A stretch of 64,000 bases of DNA from Buchnera aphidicola (Macrosiphum gaurae) (GTDB lineage: Bacteria > Pseudomonadota > Gammaproteobacteria > Enterobacterales > Enterobacteriaceae). Position 1 is the stretch's first letter; each line of letters opens with the position of its first letter. A program made the translations under genes and the position numbers. Below, piece after piece: positions 39,461-52,738 of the stretch. Under the pieces are notes generated by a model that searched no databases, was not told the origin of the DNA, and was given only the letters and a program-made list of their open reading frames with translations. The stretch spans positions 496,001 through 560,000 of the forward strand of contig NZ_CP034867.1 in NCBI RefSeq assembly GCF_005080965.1, in the 5' to 3' direction.

Positions 39461-41335
39461 ATGAAAACAGAAAAAAAAGAAGTTTATAACTTTCAATCAG
39501 AAGTAAAACAATTATTACATTTGATGATCCATTCACTATATTCAAATAAAGAAATTTTTCTTAGAGAATTAATATCTAATGCATCTGATGCTATAGATAA
39601 ATTAAGATTTGAATCTATATCATCACCAGAATTATATGAGAACAACAGTGATCTAAAAATTCAAATATCTATTAATAAAGCACAAAAAACATTAACTATT
39701 AGTGATAATGGTATTGGAATGACTAAACAAGATGCTATCGAAAATCTTGGTACTATTGCTAAATCCGGAACCAAATCATTTCTTCAATCTCTAGAAAAAA
39801 AACAAAATAAAAAAAATGAATTAATTGGTGAATTTGGAGTTGGTTTTTATTCATCTTTTATTGTATCAGAAAAAGTATTAGTAAGAACTAGATTTGCTGG
39901 CTCACAATCTAATGAAGGGACATTATGGGAGTCTTCAGGAGAAGGAGAATATAATATCACTAAAATTATAAAAAAAACTAGAGGAACTGAAATTACTCTG
40001 TTTCTAAAGAAAGAAGAAGAAGAATTTTTAGAAATATGGCGAATTAAGAGCATAATCAGCAAATATTCTGACCATATTACTGTTCCAATACACATACAAA
40101 ATTATGATGAAAAAAACAAAACATATTTTTGGGAACAAACTAATAAAGCTAAAGCATTATGGACATTAAATAAATCATCTATTACTGAAAACGATTATAA
40201 AGATTTTTATAAACATCTTACTAATGATCAAAACAACCCACTTGTTTGGAGTCATAATCATGTAGAAGGGAATCAAGAATATATTAGTTTATTGTATATT
40301 CCTGAAAAAGCAGCTTGGGATATCTGGAACAGAGATAACAAACATGGTTTAAAATTATATGTAAAACGTGTGTATATTATGGATAATTCTCAAGCTTTCC
40401 TTCCTAATTATTTGCGTTTTATACGAGGTTTAGTAGATTCTAGTGATCTACCATTAAATATTTCACGTGAAATATTACAAGATAATTCCATTACGGAAAA
40501 ATTACGAAAAGCATTAATCAAACGTTCTTTAAACATGTTGGAAAAATTAGCACAAGACACAAGTAAAAAATATCAAATTTTTTGGAATCAATTTGGTCTT
40601 ATTTTAAAAGAAGGGCCTGCAGAAGATCATGAAAATTTAGATAAAATTGCTAATCTATTACGTTTTGCATCTGTAAAAAATAATAGTTCTGAACAAAATA
40701 TGTCTTTAAAAGAATACATATCCGGCATGAACGAAAAACAAGAAAAAATATACTATATTACTGCAGATAGTTATGCATCAGCTAAAAATAGTCCTCATTT
40801 AGAATTATTTAAAAAAAATAATATTGATGTTTTATTACTATCAGATCGAATTGATGAATGGATGATGAACTATCTTACTGAATTTTCAGGAAAAAAATTT
40901 CAATCTATTAGTAAAGAAGATGCATCATTAAATAAAATTACAAAAGAAAAAAAAATAAAAAATAATGAAGTTTCAACAGAAATTGTTGATTTTTTAAAAA
41001 AAGTAAAAAAAATACTTGGAAATAAAGTCAAAGATGTAAGATTAACACATCGACTAACACAAACTCCTTGTGTTCTACTTAGCGATTCTGCCGAAATGAC
41101 TACACAAATGGCTAAACTCTTTTCTGCAGCAGGACAACCTGTCCCAGAATTAAAATACATTTTTGAAATTAATCCAGAGCATATTTTAATAAAAAAAATA
41201 TCTTCTATTAATAATGAAAATGAACTTAATATATGGGTTAAATTATTATTAGATCAAGCATTATTAGCTGAAAAAGGCAATCTAGAAAATCCACATAAAT
41301 TTATTTCTAGAATGAATCAATTACTTCTTAAATAA
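39461..41335 (+). CDS. htpG: Chaperone HtpG (Hsp90)
   Basis: HtpG is the bacterial Hsp90 ATP-dependent chaperone. It has 624 residues, the E. coli length. The GHKL ATP-binding site is intact: [35 protein letters not shown] and [13 protein letters not shown], followed by the middle domain ([26 protein letters not shown]) and the dimerisation domain. It is preceded by AGAGATG. Confidence 0.98.
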   Translation: MKTEKKEVYNFQSEVKQLLHLMIHSLYSNKEIFLRELISNASDAIDKLRFESISSPELYENNSDLKIQISINKAQKTLTISDNGIGMTKQDAIENLGTIAKSGTKSFLQSLEKKQNKKNELIGEFGVGFYSSFIVSEKVLVRTRFAGSQSNEGTLWESSGEGEYNITKIIKKTRGTEITLFLKKEEEEFLEIWRIKSIISKYSDHITVPIHIQNYDEKNKTYFWEQTNKAKALWTLNKSSITENDYKDFYKHLTNDQNNPLVWSHNHVEGNQEYISLLYIPEKAAWDIWNRDNKHGLKLYVKRVYIMDNSQAFLPNYLRFIRGLVDSSDLPLNISREILQDNSITEKLRKALIKRSLNMLEKLAQDTSKKYQIFWNQFGLILKEGPAEDHENLDKIANLLRFASVKNNSSEQNMSLKEYISGMNEKQEKIYYITADSYASAKNSPHLELFKKNNIDVLLLSDRIDEWMMNYLTEFSGKKFQSISKEDASLNKITKEKKIKNNEVSTEIVDFLKKVKKILGNKVKDVRLTHRLTQTPCVLLSDSAEMTTQMAKLFSAAGQPVPELKYIFEINPEHILIKKISSINNENELNIWVKLLLDQALLAEKGNLENPHKFISRMNQLLLK

Positions 41336-41343
41336 AAAAAGAT

Positions 41344-41370
41344 GATTACTACTACATAATAGTAGTAATC
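41344..41370 (+). terminator. Rho-independent terminator after htpG
   Basis: GATTACTACTA (41344-41354) and TAGTAGTAATC (41360-41370) form a perfect eleven-pair stem with the loop CATAA, eight bases after the htpG stop. TTAAAATT follows, a weak U tract. adk starts 33 bases later. Confidence 0.7.
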
Positions 41371-41403
41371 TTAAAATTAACTAATAGATAAAAAAAAATT
41401 ATT

Positions 41404-42051
41404 ATGCGTATTATTTTATTAGGCGCACCTGGTACAGGTAAAGGAACACAAGGAAAATTTATTGCTGAAAAACATAAAATTCCTCAAATATCTACCGGTG
41501 ATATGTTACGAGAAAGTATTGACTTAAAAAATAAAATAGGAATAACGATTAAAAATGTTATAGAAGAAGGTAAACTTGTTTCTGATGATATTGTATGTAA
41601 TTTAATTAAAGAGAGAATTAGAAAAAAGGACTGTATAAACGGTTTTTTATTAGATGGTTTTCCAAGAACTGTCAAACAAGCTTTTTGCTTATCAAAAAAT
41701 AAAATTAAAATAGATTATGTATTAGAATTTATAATGCCACATCAATCGATATTGGAACGTATATCAGGTAGACGAATACATCTTCAATCGGGACGGATCT
41801 ACCATGTAAAATTTAGTCCGCCAAAAAACAAAGATAAAGATGATATAACTGGAGAACCATTAATTCAAAGAAAAGATGATAAATTAGAAAGCATTAAAAA
41901 TAGATTAGAAGAATATAAGAAAACACATCATTTATTAGTGAAACACTACATTTATGAAAAAAAAATAGGTAATGTAAAGTATTTTCAAATTGATGCTATG
42001 AATGAATTATCATTGATAAAAGAAAAAATAGATATGATCTTAGAAAAATAA
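41404..42051 (+). CDS. adk: Adenylate kinase Adk
   Basis: Adk interconverts ATP plus AMP and two ADP. It has 215 residues (E. coli 214). P-loop GAPGTGKGTQ at the start, the AMP-binding ISTGDMLRES, DGFPRTVKQA, and the LID region RRIHLQSGRIYHVKF with DDITGEPLIQRKDD are all present. It follows htpG as in E. coli and is succeeded by tRNA-Arg on the other strand. Confidence 0.98.
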   Translation: MRIILLGAPGTGKGTQGKFIAEKHKIPQISTGDMLRESIDLKNKIGITIKNVIEEGKLVSDDIVCNLIKERIRKKDCINGFLLDGFPRTVKQAFCLSKNKIKIDYVLEFIMPHQSILERISGRRIHLQSGRIYHVKFSPPKNKDKDDITGEPLIQRKDDKLESIKNRLEEYKKTHHLLVKHYIYEKKIGNVKYFQIDAMNELSLIKEKIDMILEK

Positions 42052-42055
42052 TTTT

Positions 42056-42129
42056 TGCGTTCTACAGGATTTGAACCTGTGACCTACGGCTTAGAAGGCC
42101 GTTGCTCTATCCAACTGAGCTAAGAACGC
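42056..42129 (-). tRNA. tRNA-Arg (TCT)
   Basis: A 74-base cloverleaf on the minus strand has the anticodon loop CTTCTAA (anticodon TCT), acceptor pair GCGTTCT/AGAACGC, D arm TTAGCTCAGTTGGATAGAGC and T loop GTTCAAATC. It matches E. coli argU, which reads AGA, the dominant Arg codon in this AT-rich genome. The 3' CCA is not encoded (A-rich sequence follows) and must be added by the CCA enzyme. Confidence 0.96.
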
Positions 42130-42283
42130 ATAAAACAATTAGATTAAAATCTAACATTAATATAATATATATGCAACTAAATTTCTATTAATATTATTGA
42201 TGTTTTATTAAATTTAATAATACTAACATATATTATGGTAATATTTTTATATATAACAAAAAAAATAATTGAGTTACTTACCC

Positions 42284-43141
42284 ATGTCAGCAATAATTAT
42301 AGATGGTAATGAAATAGCAAAAAAAATACAATTAAATATTTTAAGAAAAGTTAATAAAAGAAAAAAAAACGGGAAAAAAATACCGGGATTAGCTATGATT
42401 TTAGTTGGAAATAATACTCCCTCACAAATCTATGTGAATAAAAAAAAAATTGCATGTAAAAATGTTGGTTTTTTTTCAAAATGTTGGAATTTCCCTGAAC
42501 ATGTCCATGAAAAAGAAATATTAAATCTTATTGCTCAATTAAATGAAAACAAAAATATAGATGGAATTTTAATACAACTACCGCTGCCTAAACAAATAAA
42601 TCATGTTAAAATTTTAAGCAGCATTGCCCCTGATAAAGATGTAGATGGATTTCACCCATATAATACAGGTTCCTTATGTCAAAGATCTCCAAAATTAAGA
42701 GCATGTACGCCTAAAGGCATTATCACAATGCTCAAATATAATAAAATTAAAACTCATGGACTACATGCAGTAATGGTTGGAGCCTCTAATATAGTCGGAA
42801 GACCTATGAGTCTAGAGCTATTATTAGCCGGCTGTACAACTACTGTAACACATCGTTTTACTAAAAATTTAAAAAATCATGTAAAAAATGCTGATTTATT
42901 AATTGTTGCAGTTGGAAAAGCAAACTTTTTAAAAGGTAAGTGGATTAAGTATGGTTCTATAGTTATAGATGTTGGAATCAATAGGTTACAAAACGGGAAA
43001 ATAGTAGGTGACGTAGACTTTGAAAATGCTTCTTTAAGAGCATCTTATATAACTCCGGTGCCAGGAGGTGTTGGTCCTATGACGGTTGCAACATTATTAC
43101 AAAACACATTAGAAGCTTGTGAAAAATATCACGATTGCTAA
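42284..43141 (+). CDS. folD: Bifunctional methylenetetrahydrofolate dehydrogenase/cyclohydrolase FolD
   Basis: FolD interconverts methylene-, methenyl- and formyl-tetrahydrofolate; formyl-THF is needed by Fmt, also in this window. From the ATG at 42284 it has 285 residues (E. coli 288). YVNKKKIAC holds the catalytic Lys; [19 protein letters not shown] (NADP site) and [14 protein letters not shown] are conserved. A TTG at 42269 would add five residues and is unlikely. Its end overlaps the cysS end by four bases, tail to tail. Confidence 0.96.
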   Translation: MSAIIIDGNEIAKKIQLNILRKVNKRKKNGKKIPGLAMILVGNNTPSQIYVNKKKIACKNVGFFSKCWNFPEHVHEKEILNLIAQLNENKNIDGILIQLPLPKQINHVKILSSIAPDKDVDGFHPYNTGSLCQRSPKLRACTPKGIITMLKYNKIKTHGLHAVMVGASNIVGRPMSLELLLAGCTTTVTHRFTKNLKNHVKNADLLIVAVGKANFLKGKWIKYGSIVIDVGINRLQNGKIVGDVDFENASLRASYITPVPGGVGPMTVATLLQNTLEACEKYHDC

Positions 43142-44532
43142 ATTTTTTTATTTTTGCGCCATATTGTTTCATTAGGCAAGTCTTCTACTATTATGTCTAA
43201 AGACATTAATTTTTCTCGTATATTATCTGCTTTATCCCATAATTTCAATTTTCTTGCAATATTTCTTTTTTCTATTAATGACTTGATTATTTTTAGTGTA
43301 GATGAGTTTAATGTAGTTTTTTTTTGCAAGAAATCTTTTGGATTTTGCAATAAAAAACCTAAATTGTTGGCTAAATCTTTTAATCTAAAAGCAAATTTGT
43401 TGCTTTTTGATATATCTTTATTTTTAAAAAAATTAATTTTTCGTGCTATTTCAAAAAAAATAGAAAAAACTTTAGGAGTGTTAAAATCATCGTTCATAGC
43501 TTTACAAAATTCAAAATCAAAATTAACACCCTCTTCATTATTTAAACAGGGATTAGTATTATATAAAGCTGTATATAAATATTGTAATGATGTATATGCT
43601 TGATCTAAGTTTTTTTCACAATAATAAATAGGATGACGGTAATGTGTCGCAAGAAAAAAATAACGCAAAACTTCAGAATCACAATCTTTTAAAACATTTC
43701 TCAAAAAATGAGCATTTCCTAATGATTTAGACATTTTTTGATTATTTATGATTACCATGCCAGTATGCATCCAAAAATTTATTATTGACTTATCATTAAA
43801 ACATATAGATTGAGATCTTTCATTTTCATGATGAGGAAAAAGAAGATCAGAACCACCTCCATGAATATCTATAGAATTATCAAAAAAGACATTAGTTATA
43901 GCACTACATTCAATATGCCAACCAGGACGTCCTTTGCCCCATGGAGAATTCCAAGAATATTCTTCTGGAGAAGAAACTTTCCAAAGTACAAAGTCTAATG
44001 GATTTTTTTTCATATTATTTATAGGTATACGCAATCCAGATTTTAACAATATTAAAGATTGACGGGATAAAGTTCCATAATCAAGATAACTATCTATAGA
44101 AAAAATAACATCACCATTTTTATTTATATATGCATGTTTCTTTGTTATTAATTTTCTAATCATTTCAATAATATCATTAATATAGTGTGTAACACGAGGT
44201 TCTTCATCAGGACGTGAAATTCCTAATAAATCAAAATCTTTGTGCATTTCTTTTATCATATAAGTAGCAAAAGAATTAATTGTAGTCTTTTCTTGTATTG
44301 ATTTTAAAATAATTTTATCATCAATATCAGTAATATTTCTAATATATTTCACCTGAAAACCAGAAAAACGTAAATAGCGAACTATCATGTCAAAAACTAC
44401 AAAAGTACGTCCGTGTCCAATATGACAAAAATCATAAACAGTAACACCACATACATATAAATTAATTTTATCTTTTTTAATAGATTTAAAAATTTCTTTT
44501 TTTCCACTCAATGTATTAAAAATTTTCAACAT
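43138..44532 (-). CDS. cysS: Cysteinyl-tRNA synthetase CysS
   Basis: CysS is a class I aminoacyl-tRNA synthetase. HIGH motif [17 protein letters not shown], and zinc ligands in [17 protein letters not shown] and [10 protein letters not shown] are all visible. The ATG at 44532 gives [10 protein letters not shown] like E. coli and 464 residues (E. coli 461). A longer in-frame start at 44598 adds a hydrophobic, non-homologous stretch and is rejected. The last four bases overlap folD, so the two convergent genes share their end. Confidence 0.97.
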   Translation of the reverse strand: MLKIFNTLSGKKEIFKSIKKDKINLYVCGVTVYDFCHIGHGRTFVVFDMIVRYLRFSGFQVKYIRNITDIDDKIILKSIQEKTTINSFATYMIKEMHKDFDLLGISRPDEEPRVTHYINDIIEMIRKLITKKHAYINKNGDVIFSIDSYLDYGTLSRQSLILLKSGLRIPINNMKKNPLDFVLWKVSSPEEYSWNSPWGKGRPGWHIECSAITNVFFDNSIDIHGGGSDLLFPHHENERSQSICFNDKSIINFWMHTGMVIINNQKMSKSLGNAHFLRNVLKDCDSEVLRYFFLATHYRHPIYYCEKNLDQAYTSLQYLYTALYNTNPCLNNEEGVNFDFEFCKAMNDDFNTPKVFSIFFEIARKINFFKNKDISKSNKFAFRLKDLANNLGFLLQNPKDFLQKKTTLNSSTLKIIKSLIEKRNIARKLKLWDKADNIREKLMSLDIIVEDLPNETIWRKNKKI

Positions 44533-44735
44533 AATGCATATCCTAAAAAATATATTCAAGGAAAATAGTATAAAATATATTATTTTCCGTATTACCAATG
44601 TGCTAAACTGATTAAATCATTATTTATGAAATTTTTAAAATTAATTGTAAATATATAATAAAAAATTAAGATTTTTAAAAACCTTATTTATTTTGAGAAA
44701 AATATTTTTTTATTGTAAAAAATTGGGGATTAATA

Positions 44736-44999
44736 ATGAAAACTAAATTACGAGAAATGTTACAATTCCCTTGTTTTTTTACTTACAAGATTATTGGTTT
44801 AGCACAGCCTGAACTTATTGATCAAATAATAAAAGTTATTCAAATTCAGATTCCTGGAGATTATACACCTCAAGTAAAATCGAGCAACAGAGGAAATTAT
44901 CTTTCTGTTTCAATTACAATATGTGCTAAAAATTTTGAACAAATTGAAATTTTATATCATGAAATTAGTAAAATTAATATTGTTCGAATGGTTTTATGA
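44736..44999 (+). CDS. ybeD: UPF0250 family protein YbeD
   Basis: YbeD is a conserved small protein of the DUF493 family with a ferredoxin-like (ACT-like) fold; its function is not established. The 87 residues equal E. coli, with [28 protein letters not shown] and the ending IVRMVL. In E. coli it lies near lipB; no lipoate genes are in this window. It converges with cspE. Confidence 0.95.
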   Translation: MKTKLREMLQFPCFFTYKIIGLAQPELIDQIIKVIQIQIPGDYTPQVKSSNRGNYLSVSITICAKNFEQIEILYHEISKINIVRMVL

Positions 45000-45032
45000 A
45001 AAAATTTGAAATACAAAAATATTTTTTACTAA

Positions 45033-45065
45033 TATAGTACAGCCCTATTAAAGAGCCGTACTATA
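45033..45065. terminator. Hairpin between convergent ybeD and cspE
   Basis: TATAGTAC (45033-45040) and GTACTATA (45058-45065) form the outer stem, extended inward by AGCCC and GAGCC with wobble pairs. It lies 33 bases after ybeD and 41 bases beyond the cspE stop. It lacks a U run on either strand, so it may act as a shared 3' stabiliser or terminator. Confidence 0.45.
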
Positions 45066-45106
45066 AAAAACAGAATTATACTTTTAGATCAAAAAATTAA
45101 ATCACT

Positions 45107-45316
45107 TTATAAACTAATAACATTAGCGGCAGATGGTCCCTTTGCTCCTTCAGTGATTTCAAATTCAACACTTTGACCTTCTGCTAAAGTTTTAAATCCA
45201 TTACTTTGTATAGCTGAAAAATGAACAAAAACATCTTTACTCCCATCTTCTGGAGTAATAAAACCAAAACCTTTAGATTCATTGAACCACTTAACATTAC
45301 CTTTAATCTTGGACAT
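45107..45316 (-). CDS. cspE: Cold-shock family RNA chaperone CspE
   Basis: This 69-residue OB-fold protein melts RNA secondary structure. It differs from E. coli CspE at only a handful of positions and is closer to it than to CspC ([20 protein letters not shown], then [14 protein letters not shown]). RNP1 KGFGFI and RNP2 VFVHF are intact. Its near identity to E. coli contrasts with the diverged neighbours and indicates strong constraint. The leader is AT-rich with small repeats. Some Buchnera annotations call this gene cspC. Confidence 0.95.
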   Translation of the reverse strand: MSKIKGNVKWFNESKGFGFITPEDGSKDVFVHFSAIQSNGFKTLAEGQSVEFEITEGAKGPSAANVISL

Positions 45317-45363
45317 CTATATTACCTTACATGAAAAAATATACTAAATTGAAAAAAAGATCA

Positions 45364-45407
45364 ATCAATAATTATTGATGATTTTAAAATTAAAATTAAA
45401 ATTAAAA
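45364..45407. repeat. Palindrome and TTAAAA tandem repeat upstream of cspE
   Basis: ATCAATAATTATTGAT at 45364-45379 is a perfect palindrome, followed by four direct copies of TTAAAA at 45384-45407. Both lie 48-91 bases before the cspE start, in its probable leader or promoter. The function, if any, is unknown. Confidence 0.5.
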
Positions 45408-45490
45408 AATCACAATATTAAAACTTTAAATTCTCAATAGATTAACATGTAAATCTACTGTTAGCTACAAAGTAATTTATTTTAAATATA

Positions 45491-45520
45491 AAAAAACCCG
45501 AAAAAATTTTCGGGTTTTTT
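45491..45520 (-). terminator. Rho-independent terminator of the 23S-5S rRNA operon
   Basis: AAAAAACCCGAAAA (45491-45504) is the reverse complement of TTTTCGGGTTTTTT (45507-45520). The CCCG/CGGG core with long A and U flanks gives a classical terminator directly after the 5S gene on the minus strand. It is symmetric and could work in both directions. Confidence 0.9.
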
Positions 45521-45521
45521 T

Positions 45522-45640
45522 TGCCTGGATTTGACCTACTCTCACACGGGGAGGCCCCGTACTACCATTGGCGTTATAGCATTTCACTTCTGAGTTCGGA
45601 ATGGATTCAGGTGGTACTACTACACTATTTTGACCAGGCA
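45522..45640 (-). rRNA. rrf: 5S ribosomal RNA
   Basis: A 119-base 5S rRNA on the minus strand starts TGCCTGG and ends CCAGGCA, forming helix I. The internal stretch CCGAACTCAGAAGTGAAA is identical to E. coli 5S, and GGTAGTACGGGG matches loop D/E. It lies 100 bases after the 23S gene. Ends may differ by one base. Confidence 0.96.
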
Positions 45641-45740
45641 TTTTAATAAATTTTTGTTTTTTAAAATACTTTAATAGAATTTTAAATTCAGTAAAACAAG
45701 CTTTTTATTAAATTTATTTTAAAAACACCTCTGGTGTTGT

Positions 45741-48655
<2,915 letters not shown>

Positions 48656-48813
48656 TTACAACCCACAGGTGTTTTAAAAAATAAGTTATATGCTTGTTTT
48701 CCGAATTTTTAAAGAGCTTTTTTATGAAAATTTAACTTTAATTCAAAAGTTATTTTGAGAATAACACAATAATTTAAATTAGTATATAATATTTTTAAAA
48801 TATTTTTATTTAT

Positions 48814-48886
48814 TGTCCCCTAGGGGATTTGAACCCCTGTTGCCGCCGTGAAAGGGCGATGTCCTAGACCTCTAGACGAAGGGGAC
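48814..48886 (-). tRNA. tRNA-Glu (TTC)
   Basis: A 73-base cloverleaf on the minus strand has anticodon TTC in CCCTTTCACG, acceptor GTCCCCT/AGGGGAC and the T loop GTTCAAATC. It matches E. coli gltT. No CCA is encoded. It lies upstream of 23S on the same strand, as in E. coli spacers between 16S and 23S, but no 16S gene precedes it here. Confidence 0.96.
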
Positions 48887-48927
48887 TTTTATAAATATAA
48901 AAACAATTTTTCTATTTAATAATGTAA

Positions 48928-48956
48928 TAAATAACAGATCAAAAAAAAAGAGTCAA
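48928..48956 (-). promoter_or_regulatory. Candidate promoter of the tRNA-Glu-23S-5S operon
   Basis: On the minus strand TTGACT (48951-48956) and TATTTA (48928-48933) are spaced 17 bases, with A/T-rich sequence upstream that could act as an UP element. It sits 42 bases before tRNA-Glu, in the gap to aroE. The -35 is good, the -10 is weak. Confidence 0.5.
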
Positions 48957-49034
48957 GAACTTTTTTTATAATTAGTTAAAATATTAAAAAACAGCAAAAA
49001 CTTATAAGCAATATTATATATTAGTAAAAAAATT

Positions 49035-49856
49035 TTATCTTTTCAAAATATCAATAATATCATCTGTTTCTGGAAGAATATTATGCCATAACAAAAAAGA
49101 ATGAGCGGCTTGAAAAGCTAACATGCCTATCCCATTAGAAAAAAAAACAGATCCTATTTTAAGACACCAATCAATAAAAGCTGTATTATTTATTTGATAA
49201 TTCATATCATAAAAACAAGTTTTTGAAGATACTAGAGACAAAGGAATGAAATCATCTTTTTTTTTAATAAATTTTGATGTTGCATTAATAATCAAATCAA
49301 AACATTTTATATTCCATAAAGTTTTATCAAATATATGGATATCTCCATATTTATTAAATTGTGAAACTAATTTTTTAGCATTTGAAAATGTTCTATTTAA
49401 AATAAAAATTGAACATCCAAATGATAAAAGAGGAAAAAGAACTCCTTTAACAGCACCACCGGCACCAATTATTAATATTGAATATTTTTTTTTTATAAAA
49501 TTTAATCTAATTAAATCAGATAATAATCCAATTCCATCTGTATTGTCTCCTAAAATATATTTATCATCTATTTTTTTTAATGTATTTACAGATTCAGCAA
49601 TTTTAGCTCTTTCAGTTAATTTATTACAAAATAAATAAGCTTCTTGTTTAAATGGTGCTGTAACATTAGCACCTTGACCACCTTGTTTAAAAAAATTGCA
49701 CAAAACAGTATTAAACTGATCTAGTGGAACGTTAACAGATTTATAAGTATGAAAAATACCTGTTTTTTTCGCAAATAAATTATGAATTTTAGGAGATTTA
49801 CTATGATCAATAGGATTTCCAAATACAGCATAATTAAAACTTTGGTTTCTAAACAT
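49035..49856 (-). CDS. aroE: Shikimate dehydrogenase AroE
   Basis: AroE reduces 3-dehydroshikimate with NADPH in aromatic amino-acid synthesis. It has 273 residues (E. coli 272). Visible are FGNPIDHSKSP, ANVTAPFKQEA with the catalytic Lys, LGDNTDGIGL with the catalytic Asp, the GAGGAVKG dinucleotide motif, and GIGMLAFQAAHSFLLW. Its start overlaps the tsaC end by eight bases. Confidence 0.96.
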   Translation of the reverse strand: MFRNQSFNYAVFGNPIDHSKSPKIHNLFAKKTGIFHTYKSVNVPLDQFNTVLCNFFKQGGQGANVTAPFKQEAYLFCNKLTERAKIAESVNTLKKIDDKYILGDNTDGIGLLSDLIRLNFIKKKYSILIIGAGGAVKGVLFPLLSFGCSIFILNRTFSNAKKLVSQFNKYGDIHIFDKTLWNIKCFDLIINATSKFIKKKDDFIPLSLVSSKTCFYDMNYQINNTAFIDWCLKIGSVFFSNGIGMLAFQAAHSFLLWHNILPETDDIIDILKR

Positions 49857-50427
49857 AGCGAATTAACTTTCCATTGATAATGTTAATGATCTTAGAAGGA
49901 CTTTTTTCATTTCCTATTTTTCCATTTAATAATGGAAAATTTTTACCAAAATTTTTAAAAACTTCTTCAGGAGTCAAACATGGAGTCATGTTTGAAATAT
50001 TAGCACTTGTAGATATTAAAGCTTTTCCAAAAGCATTACATAATTTTATTATTTCCATATGAGCACTTAAGCGAACAGCTACAGTATTAAATTTACCAGT
50101 CAACCAATAGGGAACTTTAGGATTAGCTGGAAGCAAAAAAGTAAATGGTCCAGGCCAATGAATAAATATTTTCTTTTTTTGTTTTCTAGACAAGTTTTTT
50201 TCATCAATATACATTTTTATCTGATTAAAATCTGAAGCTACTAGTATAAAACCTTTTTTTATGCTTCTTTTTTTTAGCTTTAGTAATTTTGTTACTGCTT
50301 TTTTGCTTGTTGGATCGCATCCTAGACCAAACATGGATTCTGTAGGATATGCAATGACATTTTCGTCATGTAACATTTTTACGCAATAAAGTAGTGAGCT
50401 TGAAAAACAATGTTTATCCATTAACAT
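49849..50427 (-). CDS. tsaC: Threonylcarbamoyl-AMP synthase TsaC (YrdC/RimN)
   Basis: TsaC makes threonylcarbamoyl-AMP from Thr, bicarbonate and ATP for the t6A37 tRNA modification. The 192-residue protein (E. coli 190) has VIAYPTESMFGLGCDP, KGFILVA, WPGPFTFLLPA, AVRLSAH and ISTSANIS, the YrdC-fold ATP site. It lies between smg and aroE as in E. coli; topA-like yrdD is absent. ATG-TTA-ATG at the start leaves a two-residue ambiguity. Confidence 0.95.
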   Translation of the reverse strand: MLMDKHCFSSSLLYCVKMLHDENVIAYPTESMFGLGCDPTSKKAVTKLLKLKKRSIKKGFILVASDFNQIKMYIDEKNLSRKQKKKIFIHWPGPFTFLLPANPKVPYWLTGKFNTVAVRLSAHMEIIKLCNAFGKALISTSANISNMTPCLTPEEVFKNFGKNFPLLNGKIGNEKSPSKIINIINGKLIRYV

Positions 50428-50477
50428 TTTCTCGTAATGAAAATTATTATTTTTTATTTAATTTAAAACAATATTAT

Positions 50478-50951
50478 TTAATGAATAACGTCTTCTTTGA
50501 AATTAAATAATAAATTTTCAAGTTTACGATATACTGATTCGCATCCAGGAACATTAAATAATACAATTAATACAATCCATTTCAAATCTTCAAGATGTAT
50601 TTCAATAATATCTAACTCCATGATTCTTTCAATAATCATTTCTCGTGTATCTAATGTTAATATTTCTAACTGTTCTAAAAAAATTATAAAACCACGACAA
50701 TCAACATTTAATTTAAAAGATTCTTCTTGAGTATAAACTCGCGTAGAAATCTGATTAGATAACAAATTAATAGATGAAATAACATTTTTTTTATAACAAG
50801 AAAGATTTTTTAACCAACGTAAAGCATTGTAAATATCTCGTTTCTGAAAACCTATATCAGACAAATCATTAGTTAAACTATCGTAATCAATAGAAATTCT
50901 TGATTCACTATGTACATAATTTTCAAATAAATATATTAATATATCAAACAT
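50478..50951 (-). CDS. smg: Smg family protein
   Basis: Smg is a conserved small protein of unknown function (DUF494). The ATG at 50951 has a strong GAGG Shine-Dalgarno five bases upstream and gives 157 residues, the E. coli length, starting MFDILIYLFENY. DIYNALRWL, RGFIIFLEQ, DTREMIIERIM and VLFNVPGCE are conserved. An in-frame start at 50966 would add five residues. It opens a smg-tsaC-aroE operon and is divergent from def; dprA, its E. coli neighbour, is absent. Confidence 0.95.
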   Translation of the reverse strand: MFDILIYLFENYVHSESRISIDYDSLTNDLSDIGFQKRDIYNALRWLKNLSCYKKNVISSINLLSNQISTRVYTQEESFKLNVDCRGFIIFLEQLEILTLDTREMIIERIMELDIIEIHLEDLKWIVLIVLFNVPGCESVYRKLENLLFNFKEDVIH

Positions 50952-51196
50952 TACGTCCTCAATCATATATTAAAAAATTTAAATATTTAGTAATACATTC
51001 TACATATAAGTTTATCATGAGTATTGTCAATATATAATATGAAAAATATTATAATATTATGTAAATAAGTTGTTACTAAAAAATATAATAAGTTGTTTTA
51101 TTTAAAATACAAAAAACAACAATAGCAAACTTTTAATTATAATAAAAAAGTCTATACTAATATATAAAATTCAACTATTTTATAACTAAAATATAT

Positions 51197-51715
51197 ATGT
51201 CTTTGTTAAAAATACTCTATTATCCTGATATGCGTTTAAGACTTATTGCCAAACCGGTAAATAAAATTGATCAAAAAATACAAGAAATTGCAGAAAATAT
51301 GATAAATACAATGCATCAAGAAGAAGGAATTGGTCTAGCAGCAACTCAAGTAAATATTCAATTGCAAATTATAGTTATTAACACCATGGAAAAAGAAAAA
51401 AATAATTTAGTTCTTATTAACCCTAAAATTATTGAGAAAGAAGGTAATATTAGTATTGAAGAAGGGTGTTTATCAATTCCAGAATATCGAGCTTCTATAC
51501 CAAGATATAATTATATAAAAGTTCAAGCAATTAATCTTCATGGGAAAAAAATAGAGATGGAAGCAAAATCTATAGTTTCTATTTGCATACAACACGAAAT
51601 AGATCATCTTAAAGGTAAATTATTTATTGATTATTTATCACAATTTAAAAGAGAAAGAATTCAAAAAAAATTTACAAAATTAAATAAACAAGATAATAAA
51701 AAAATTTTTAATTAA
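51197..51715 (+). CDS. def: Peptide deformylase Def
   Basis: Def removes the N-formyl group from nascent proteins. It has 172 residues (E. coli 169). The metal ligands are Cys91 in EGCLSIP and His133/His137 in QHEIDHLKG, with the catalytic Glu134, and motif 1 is EGIGLAATQ. fmt follows 14 bases later, so the formylation and deformylation genes are paired as in E. coli. The 230-base gap to divergent smg holds no other gene or clear promoter. Confidence 0.98.
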   Translation: MSLLKILYYPDMRLRLIAKPVNKIDQKIQEIAENMINTMHQEEGIGLAATQVNIQLQIIVINTMEKEKNNLVLINPKIIEKEGNISIEEGCLSIPEYRASIPRYNYIKVQAINLHGKKIEMEAKSIVSICIQHEIDHLKGKLFIDYLSQFKRERIQKKFTKLNKQDNKKIFN

Positions 51716-51729
51716 GGAATAAAATACAT

Positions 51730-52677
51730 TTGAAAAAATTAAAAATTATTTTCGCTGGAACAGAATATTTTTCTGCTGAACATTTACAGGCACTAATTAA
51801 TTCTTCACATAAAGTAATTTCAGTAATTACTCAACCGGATCGTTCTTCTGGAAGAGGACAAAAAATTACTTTTTCTCCAGTAAAAAAAATAGCTATAAAT
51901 AACAAAATTCTTATTTTTCAGCCTGTAAATTTAAATGATAAAAATTTTCAAAATAAAATATTAGAACTTAACGTAGATATTATGATAGTTGTATCTTATG
52001 GAAAAATTATACCAAAAAAAATTTTTACTATGTTTCCTAAAGGCTGTATTAACGTTCATGCTTCACTATTACCTAGATGGAGAGGAGCAACTCCAATTCA
52101 ATCATCAATTTTACATGGTGATAAAAAAACAGGTATAAGTATCATTAATATAAATGAGGAAATTGATTCTGGCACTATAATACATTCAAAAATGTGTAAT
52201 ATATCATCTAAAGATACTACTAAAAGCTTATCTTTAAAATTAATTGAAATTGGAATACAGGCATTACTCGAAGTTTTAGAAAAAATTATCTTAAATACAA
52301 TTGTTCCAAAAAAACAAAATGAAAAAAATGCTATTTTATCAAAAAAAATATATAAAAAAGATGCTTTATTAAATTGGAACCTAAAAGCTGAAAAACTAGA
52401 ACGTTTAATACGAGCTTTCAATCCATGGCCTGTATGTTATTTTTCATTGCACAATACAATTATAAAAGTGTGGCAATCAACTGTAATAATTCCTACCACA
52501 CAATCAAATTTCTCTGTAGGAGAAATTATCTGTGCTAACAAATATGGAATTCAAATAAATACATCTCATCAAATATTAAATATCGAACGATTACAATTTC
52601 CAGGAAAAAAAATTATGGATGTTAAAAACATAATTATTTCTAAAAAAAATTTATTTAAAATCGGTACTATTATATAA
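51730..52677 (+). CDS. fmt: Methionyl-tRNA formyltransferase Fmt
   Basis: Fmt formylates initiator Met-tRNA using 10-formyl-THF. It has 315 residues, equal to E. coli, and starts with TTG, since no ATG fits and AAGGA lies upstream. IIFAGTEYFSAEHL, QPDRSSGRGQK, the catalytic HASLLPRWRGATPIQ, and GISIINI are conserved, and the C-terminal domain holds AFNPWPVCYF. rsmB and trkA, which follow in E. coli, are gone; rplQ converges instead. Confidence 0.96.
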   Translation: MKKLKIIFAGTEYFSAEHLQALINSSHKVISVITQPDRSSGRGQKITFSPVKKIAINNKILIFQPVNLNDKNFQNKILELNVDIMIVVSYGKIIPKKIFTMFPKGCINVHASLLPRWRGATPIQSSILHGDKKTGISIININEEIDSGTIIHSKMCNISSKDTTKSLSLKLIEIGIQALLEVLEKIILNTIVPKKQNEKNAILSKKIYKKDALLNWNLKAEKLERLIRAFNPWPVCYFSLHNTIIKVWQSTVIIPTTQSNFSVGEIICANKYGIQINTSHQILNIERLQFPGKKIMDVKNIIISKKNLFKIGTII

Positions 52678-52738
52678 AAAAATAGTATTTAAATAATTGT
52701 TTTTATATATTCTTAAAATTATTTAAATCACAAAAAAC

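Noticed and set aside
44533..44598. Longer CysS with a hydrophobic N-terminal extension
   Set aside because: E. coli CysS starts at the internal MLKIFNTL; the extension is intergenic sequence that happens to stay open.
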